Positions 59,430 through 64,000 of a DNA stretch of 64,000 nt are shown here, piece by piece. Both the position numbers and the translations under genes were made by a program. The DNA lies in assembly GCA_034769895.1 (NCBI GenBank), contig CM068369.1:427019479-427083478 (forward strand), in the 5' to 3' direction. The notes beneath the pieces are model-generated. The model was given only the letters and a program-made list of their open reading frames with translations. It was not told the DNA's origin and did no database searches. The stretch comes from Magicicada septendecula. Its lineage: Eukaryota > Arthropoda > Insecta > Hemiptera > Cicadidae. Numbering within the stretch: position 1 is the stretch's first letter; the number at the start of each line of letters is the position of its first letter.

Positions 59430-61165
59430 ACATTGTCTTTGCGGATACATTACCTGAAACTAAACCATTCTTTGTATTCGTCCGAAAATTAAACTGAATA
59501 AGTTGTAATATCTAACGTCATGAACTTCCCAATATGTTTCGCAGTTTCGTCATGTTTTGTTGCTATCAATTCATCAAATTCGTTTCAGTGTTGTCCGCCT
59601 ACATGAAGTCGTAGAATCGAATTTAGTGTATGCATAAATCTAAATCTAAAACATCCGAAGCGGTAGTGATGAGTGAGGAAGCCGTCAGCATACGTTTACA
59701 ACCAGTAGGATCTTGATGTGGAAGAAGTTCCTACAATCAAAGTATTTGTTATACAATACCGAGATATCATTATAAAAAAATTAAATTTCTTCGATCTCTT
59801 AGAAGACAATCTGTTCTTTTGCTCTCTTAGCAGAAAATTATCTTTTCCCATAATATGGGCCTTCTGTGTGAAAATTTACAGTGGGCTTTATTGAGAAAAT
59901 TGTACCTACGTTTCATCATATCCCTTTTTTTATCTTTCCGTCAGAATATAGGTTGTCGTAACTTCTGGTTAGAGATTGCCTTATTCAGAAACAGTTGTCA
60001 TTTAATACGTCTTATGTATATAAGTTGTCGAACTCACAGTTATGATCAGTGCTAACAACAAACGTAGGTCGTGTTTCAGAACCTTCACCAGCTGAAATAT
60101 TAACATCTGATGTAGGCCAATCCATTGAGCGTTGGTTCGTTCCATATCGTGCTGATTGTCATTACTCATTGCCAAGAAGTTGAACCGCACGTGTGTGTAG
60201 TGCGCAACAGACAGTATTGTTTGTATGTACATGTTGACTAGAGCCACAGACAAAGTAAACATATATGTAACTGCAGACGCTTTTTGGCTTTCTCCTAGAT
60301 GAACAGAGCACTGACTATCCGGAATCGACGTCTGCGCGCAACTAAACGTGTAGAGAGGACGCCAGCGGAAGCCGCAAGTAAGCGTCTTGTGCCATCTGTG
60401 AGAAAATCGAGGAAACACTTCAAGAGTTTCTCACATACTCTCTTCGTGCGTTGCCGGATTTTAACATTTCACGAGCAGTACTTTTTTTTATTAATTTCTC
60501 AGCAGGGATCGAATTTTATTCATGCACATCCGCATAGTGCACGTTCAGCTGATACTGAACTAGACCGCCTGTAGATCGCACAATTAGCGTCGCTTTGTAT
60601 CGGTGACGGTTAGACCTAGAGTCATCGAATCACTACTACTTCGCTTTGAAAACTGTCACGCAGACCACTAACTGCTCCGAAACATTAAAAAACAGTTTTC
60701 GCGTAAAATAGTTTATTCTTTAATGTTTATTCTATAATTAATGTTATTAACACGTATGGATTGTAGTAGTAATTATTTCTATGAGTTTGAGTTTGTCTTC
60801 TATACGGGACCTTGCCGATGAGACCAGATTGTCTCTGACAGTTATAGTAATGTTTTTGTTTCCATTGTTGTTTAGAATTTGTAATTTTTAATACAGGGAC
60901 ATGCGGGCATAAATTGAAAGTTCGCGGAGAATATAACTTATGACTGTAGAAACTGAGATCGAACCGATCCACCACCGGTCCACCTTTTAACTGCAAAGGC
61001 TTTCGTCCCCGACACCAGAGTAGTTCGTCTGACGTTTCTCTTTTTAGCCAGTGTTAATACCATTTGCGTAGTTATGATAATAGCGATCCTCCTAGTTGCC
61101 GTGACACAAAATAGTCTGCTCATCCTGGAATCTTTATCTTTACCTTCGGCTTCAGAGACTGACGC
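59430..61165. other. non-coding, no recognisable gene
   Basis: Opposed open frames at 60002-60418 and 60299-60574 have no recognisable domains. Confidence 0.4.
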
Positions 61166-61240
61166 GAACTAGTCCAGAATATTGCTGGAATTGCTATTAC
61201 CCGCCGGGCTGTTTGGCAGTGGTCCACAGTTGTTGCTGTT

Positions 61241-61278
61241 GACAAACGTTTCGGCCCACCATCGGAGGCCATCATCGG
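61241..61278 (-). ncRNA. hammerhead-ribozyme-like core (5' arm)
   Basis: On the minus strand: CCGATGA, T, GGCC, loop, GGCC, GAAACG, TTTGTC. The first core position pair reads CC instead of CT. GGCC/GGCC can form stem II, A-CG...TG-U a minimal stem III, and GTC is the preferred cleavage triplet. Confidence 0.45.
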
Positions 61279-61402
61279 CACGGTGTCCGTCAATTCACCT
61301 CGGAGATGAGATAGAGACTATGTCTCTCGAGAAATTAGTAGAGATAGTCTCTACCTCGTCTCTGAGGTGAATTGGCGGATACCGTGCCAATCTTAGACAC
61401 GA

Positions 61403-61437
61403 CTGATGGCCTCCGATGGTGGGCCGAAACGTTTGTC
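61403..61437 (+). ncRNA. hammerhead-ribozyme-like core (3' arm)
   Basis: CTGATG is followed directly by GCCTCC; relative to the other arm one ATG triplet is missing. Then GGGCCGAAACGTTTGTC ends in a GTC triplet. The two arms differ at core positions, each departing differently from CTGATGATGGCC, so neither appears fully canonical. Confidence 0.45.
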
Positions 61438-61549
61438 AACAGCAACAACTGCGGACCATTGCCTAACAGCCCGGCGGGTAATAGCAATTCCAGCAGTGTT
61501 GAAACCGGCCGTGAAAGATTAAGAACTGCAGTCCAGAATATGTACGAAA

Positions 61550-62215
61550 GATACAAATAAAATTACAAGCAATCTGAATACATTGTAGACTGATTAACAT
61601 CCTCGTACCAATAAAGATTTATATGTTTTTAAGCTTGTAGTTAAAGGAATAAGACTCACTACACGTTGATTGAAACTTTGTTTATAGGTCTAATTAGTAA
61701 ACAGAGTGAAACGCAAGTTTATTATATAACCATTTAAATGAAACCGGGCAACAGATTATTGCCATCGAGATAAATATATATCGTATCAAGTTAGTAACAG
61801 ATAAGGCGCGCGGATAACGAATGCTTCAGCGGTAGGGGCCTACTGACGGAATGAATCATGAAATACCCTATGGCAAATGCTGCGTCGTGCGTCACCATGA
61901 AGAACGTGCGTATCAAATTGCCCACTGTCGGTGTTAGTCATTCTGTTTGTTTAGCTTTTCTTAACCTTTACAACCTCCACGCGTCTGCTTTATCATCGTT
62001 CGGGCACAGTAGTTGAACCAGCGTATTTGAATCTGTGTGCAGATACGGATTCACTCCCCCCATTTAAACGTACGAGGAGAAGGCTGCCATCCAGCTCTGT
62101 GCTAAGTGCAAGGAATTTAGAAAAACGTTGATATGTCTCACTTATTATGGCTGATAATTGCATTTCCAAATTTCCAAGAGCAGAAAATGTTGCAGCTACC
62201 GATAGGACACACGCG
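61550..62215. other. non-coding, no recognisable gene
   Basis: Nothing recognised apart from short chance frames. Confidence 0.4.
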
Positions 62216-62219
62216 GTAA

Positions 62220-62550
62220 CGAAGCGGAATTGTTTCGCAAAAATGTTTCTACTGGTTATGGCGCCTGGTACGTGAGAACCCAGATTCGATTCCAGGGCGC
62301 GCCATAAAATCAAGTTGTGTTTTTCGGTCCCCAGGGCGACTTAGTGAGTGGAATTAAGAACCGGAATAATACCATGGGTGTAAAGAAATGATTACTAGGC
62401 TACCATCCTGAGTAATGAGTAGTGTGGACAGCTGCAGCGTAGTGCTGGCCACACTGACTTCGTTGTGTCCCGAATAGCCTAAGTAAGGCAACCTATCCTG
62501 CCTAACTGGGAGACTGCTGCTTAGGCGGTAGGCGGTAAAAAAGGAGCTAT
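62220..62550 (+). repeat. possible tRNA-derived SINE
   Basis: GATTCGATTCC at 62283-62293 resembles a polymerase III B-box in a GC-richer, non-coding stretch (GAGAACCCA before it, AGGGCGCGCC after it). The block ends GGCGGTAAAAAAGG near 62544. I see no A-box at the proper spacing, so the assignment is weak. Confidence 0.3.
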
Positions 62551-62554
62551 TGTC

Positions 62555-63850
62555 ATTATTACAGTCGTTTTCCGGGTCAATTGTATTAAATATTCAACTG
62601 GTTATTCTTGTCCACATTTCGGCGGGCCTTCTTCTTCGTCCCCGATATTCGGGTTTCATTAGGTAAAGTAAGGTACTCCAGACGAAAACTTTTCATCACA
62701 TTAAAAACATAAACAGGCACTTCATATCTACGTCGTGAGCCGTCCTTTATAACTTCGTAATCGTTAGCAGATTTTTCTATTTTTAAGAGGCGTTTGTAAA
62801 CCCTATTTCGCCCATGGTAGTTTACTAGATTTCATGACCCGTTTTCTCAAACACTAATTAACTGAGCTGTTTGAAACGTTTACCATTGATTTGATTGGCC
62901 CTCAATAGAAACTTTAACACAGAGGTTTTAGGGTATGCTTACGTTGAGCCAGCCATTTTAGAAATTTTAATCCAGTGCAATGTTTAATACTTCAAAAAAA
63001 TCGTATTTTAATTTTTTTCTCGTGACAGGCACATTGTATCAAAAATCCCTGTGTTAAAAGTTGTCCCTTTTTGCCCTACACATGTAGAGAATATGTGAGC
63101 TTTGTATCTCTAGTAGTTCCAGAGGTAATGGGTCTTTTGTGTGAAAAATAAAAATTTTCGGATAAGAGCAATTGAAGATTAATCAGCAGTATAATGAATT
63201 TGTGTGCATTGCCTAATAAATCCTGATGCATATGAAGGTTTATCTGGGTCTTCTGCAGCTTGAAATTCTTCTTTCGGCTTCCTTTTTGCAATTGCTCTCT
63301 TCCGCCAGGCTTCTTTCTGTAGTTCAGCAGCTGATTATTCATCTCTCCGCACTCGTTTCATATCAGTACCCAACATAATTTCAGCACATTTCTTTCCTAC
63401 CGACATGTCTAGTTGTTTCAACACTAAGCACCTCGTTAAGTAACCTCTATTAAAGCATGAAACTGCATCATAAACCCCAAAATTCAATGTTTGTAGGGAA
63501 ACAAAAACAGTTTTAGGAATGCGCGACCAAATTATGTTGTTTACCGACCCATTGGGGTTTTTACTTTTACCATGGAGACACTTTTTTGTTCTGGGTTAGC
63601 CAGGTCTCTAAATGTAGGTTTAAGCTCATCCATATGTGTAGTATAAATACAAAGAGAAATAACGAGAAACAATAGTTCTGAGTACTATAATCGAAATGTG
63701 CATAAGCTCGAATGGGTGACCATATTGGACTGAGTTTATATCCCTGACATCGCCTAAAAAAAATCGTAAAATATTTTCTAGTTGTCCGATTAATTTAAAA
63801 TTAATATAAAATGAAAGCAGATATTCCAGACAATATTTTGGAACAAAAAA
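62555..63850. other. non-coding, no recognisable gene
   Basis: Nothing recognised. Confidence 0.4.
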
Positions 63851-63857
63851 ATAAAAT

Positions 63858-63918
63858 CTGTATGGAGAACCATACATGACTTCCATGTCCTAAAATTTAT
63901 ATTTAAAATCATTTAAAT
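63858..63918 (+). repeat. dispersed repeat fragment shared with 11735-11795
   Basis: TGGAGAACCATACATGACTT, CCATGT and TTTATATTTAAAATCATTT occur in the same order at about 11737-11790. It is part of the same composite that hosts the Penelope-type insertions. Confidence 0.75.
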
Positions 63919-64000
63919 ATTAATTAAATAAGTGGATGCTTGAGTTCTGAAGAAATTATGTATCAGCTAAAATGGTACCACCATGTCAGGTGGATTAAGA

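Larger units (their letters stand above)
61183..61529. mobile_element. palindromic Penelope-type LTR-like pair, 12-bp target duplication
   Basis: AGTCCAGAATAT is exactly duplicated at 61171-61182 and 61530-61541. The 347-bp insert is a near-complete palindrome: arm 61183-61326 and reverse-complement arm 61341-61495, with about 14 bp between. The 3' arm is followed by a CCGGCCGTGAAAG tail like that of the 11.4-kb insertion. Each arm contains a hammerhead-like unit, so two LTR-like units are joined head to head at their 5' sides. Open frames reading across it are artefacts. Confidence 0.8.

Noticed and set aside
61372..61560. 62-codon frame reading TDGLRWWAETFVNSNNCG
   Set aside because: It runs through the hammerhead-bearing palindrome; the antisense and opposite-arm frames (61182-61370, 61335-61556) encode mirrored peptides, showing it is a by-product of the repeat.
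62220..62550. Intact tRNA gene
   Set aside because: Only a B-box-like sequence is present and no cloverleaf can be drawn; listed at low confidence as a possible SINE instead.

Overview
The window looks like a stretch of an insect genome, probably a species with a large, repeat-rich genome; a cockroach, termite or stick-insect type lineage is my inference from the repeat families, not something a gene proves. The sequence is AT-rich, has no closely packed genes, carries eukaryotic splice signals and is full of decayed transposons.

Only one host coding segment is convincing. A 462-codon internal exon at 22801-24186 (+) has a polypyrimidine/CAG acceptor and a CAG|GTACGT donor and reads as part of Mastermind (mam), the Notch co-activator. 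Neither the N-terminal Notch/CSL-binding exon nor a later mam exon is recognisable, so most or all of the window is probably mam intron: at least 22.8 kb upstream and 39.8 kb downstream of the exon.

The remainder is transposon debris. About eight pieces are the C-terminal end of non-LTR retrotransposon reverse transcriptases (6.3, 8.8, 13.1, 15.0, 20.0, 41.2, 47.5 and 49.3 kb). A 5'-truncated Penelope-like element at 13.36-14.5 kb keeps a YVDD reverse-transcriptase motif and a GIY-YIG endonuclease segment, split over three frames. A mariner with near-perfect terminal repeats and TA duplication spans 35308-37797; its centre is replaced by a 1.56-kb hAT-like insertion. Two short hAT-type elements have clean 8-bp target duplications (17750-18236 and 51874-52195). 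A roughly 700-bp non-coding repeat family, made of about three degenerate units of 105-130 bp, occurs in at least six places on both strands.

The most interesting signal is a set of short elements with hammerhead-ribozyme-like cores (CTGANGA, a short stem-loop, GAAA). They resemble the LTR-like termini of Penelope-like retroelements. Copies lie at 11.4-11.65, 11.82-11.97, 14.43, 44.5, 46.4, 53.1 and 61.2-61.5 kb. Four have 11-13-bp target duplications. One has an unoccupied copy of its target at 56.5 kb in the same window. Two are inverted pairs, and a third site is a 39-bp inverted repeat whose loop is the hammerhead-like core.

No tRNA, rRNA, CRISPR array or complete host gene was found. 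Most other open frames look like chance frames in AT-rich intron.
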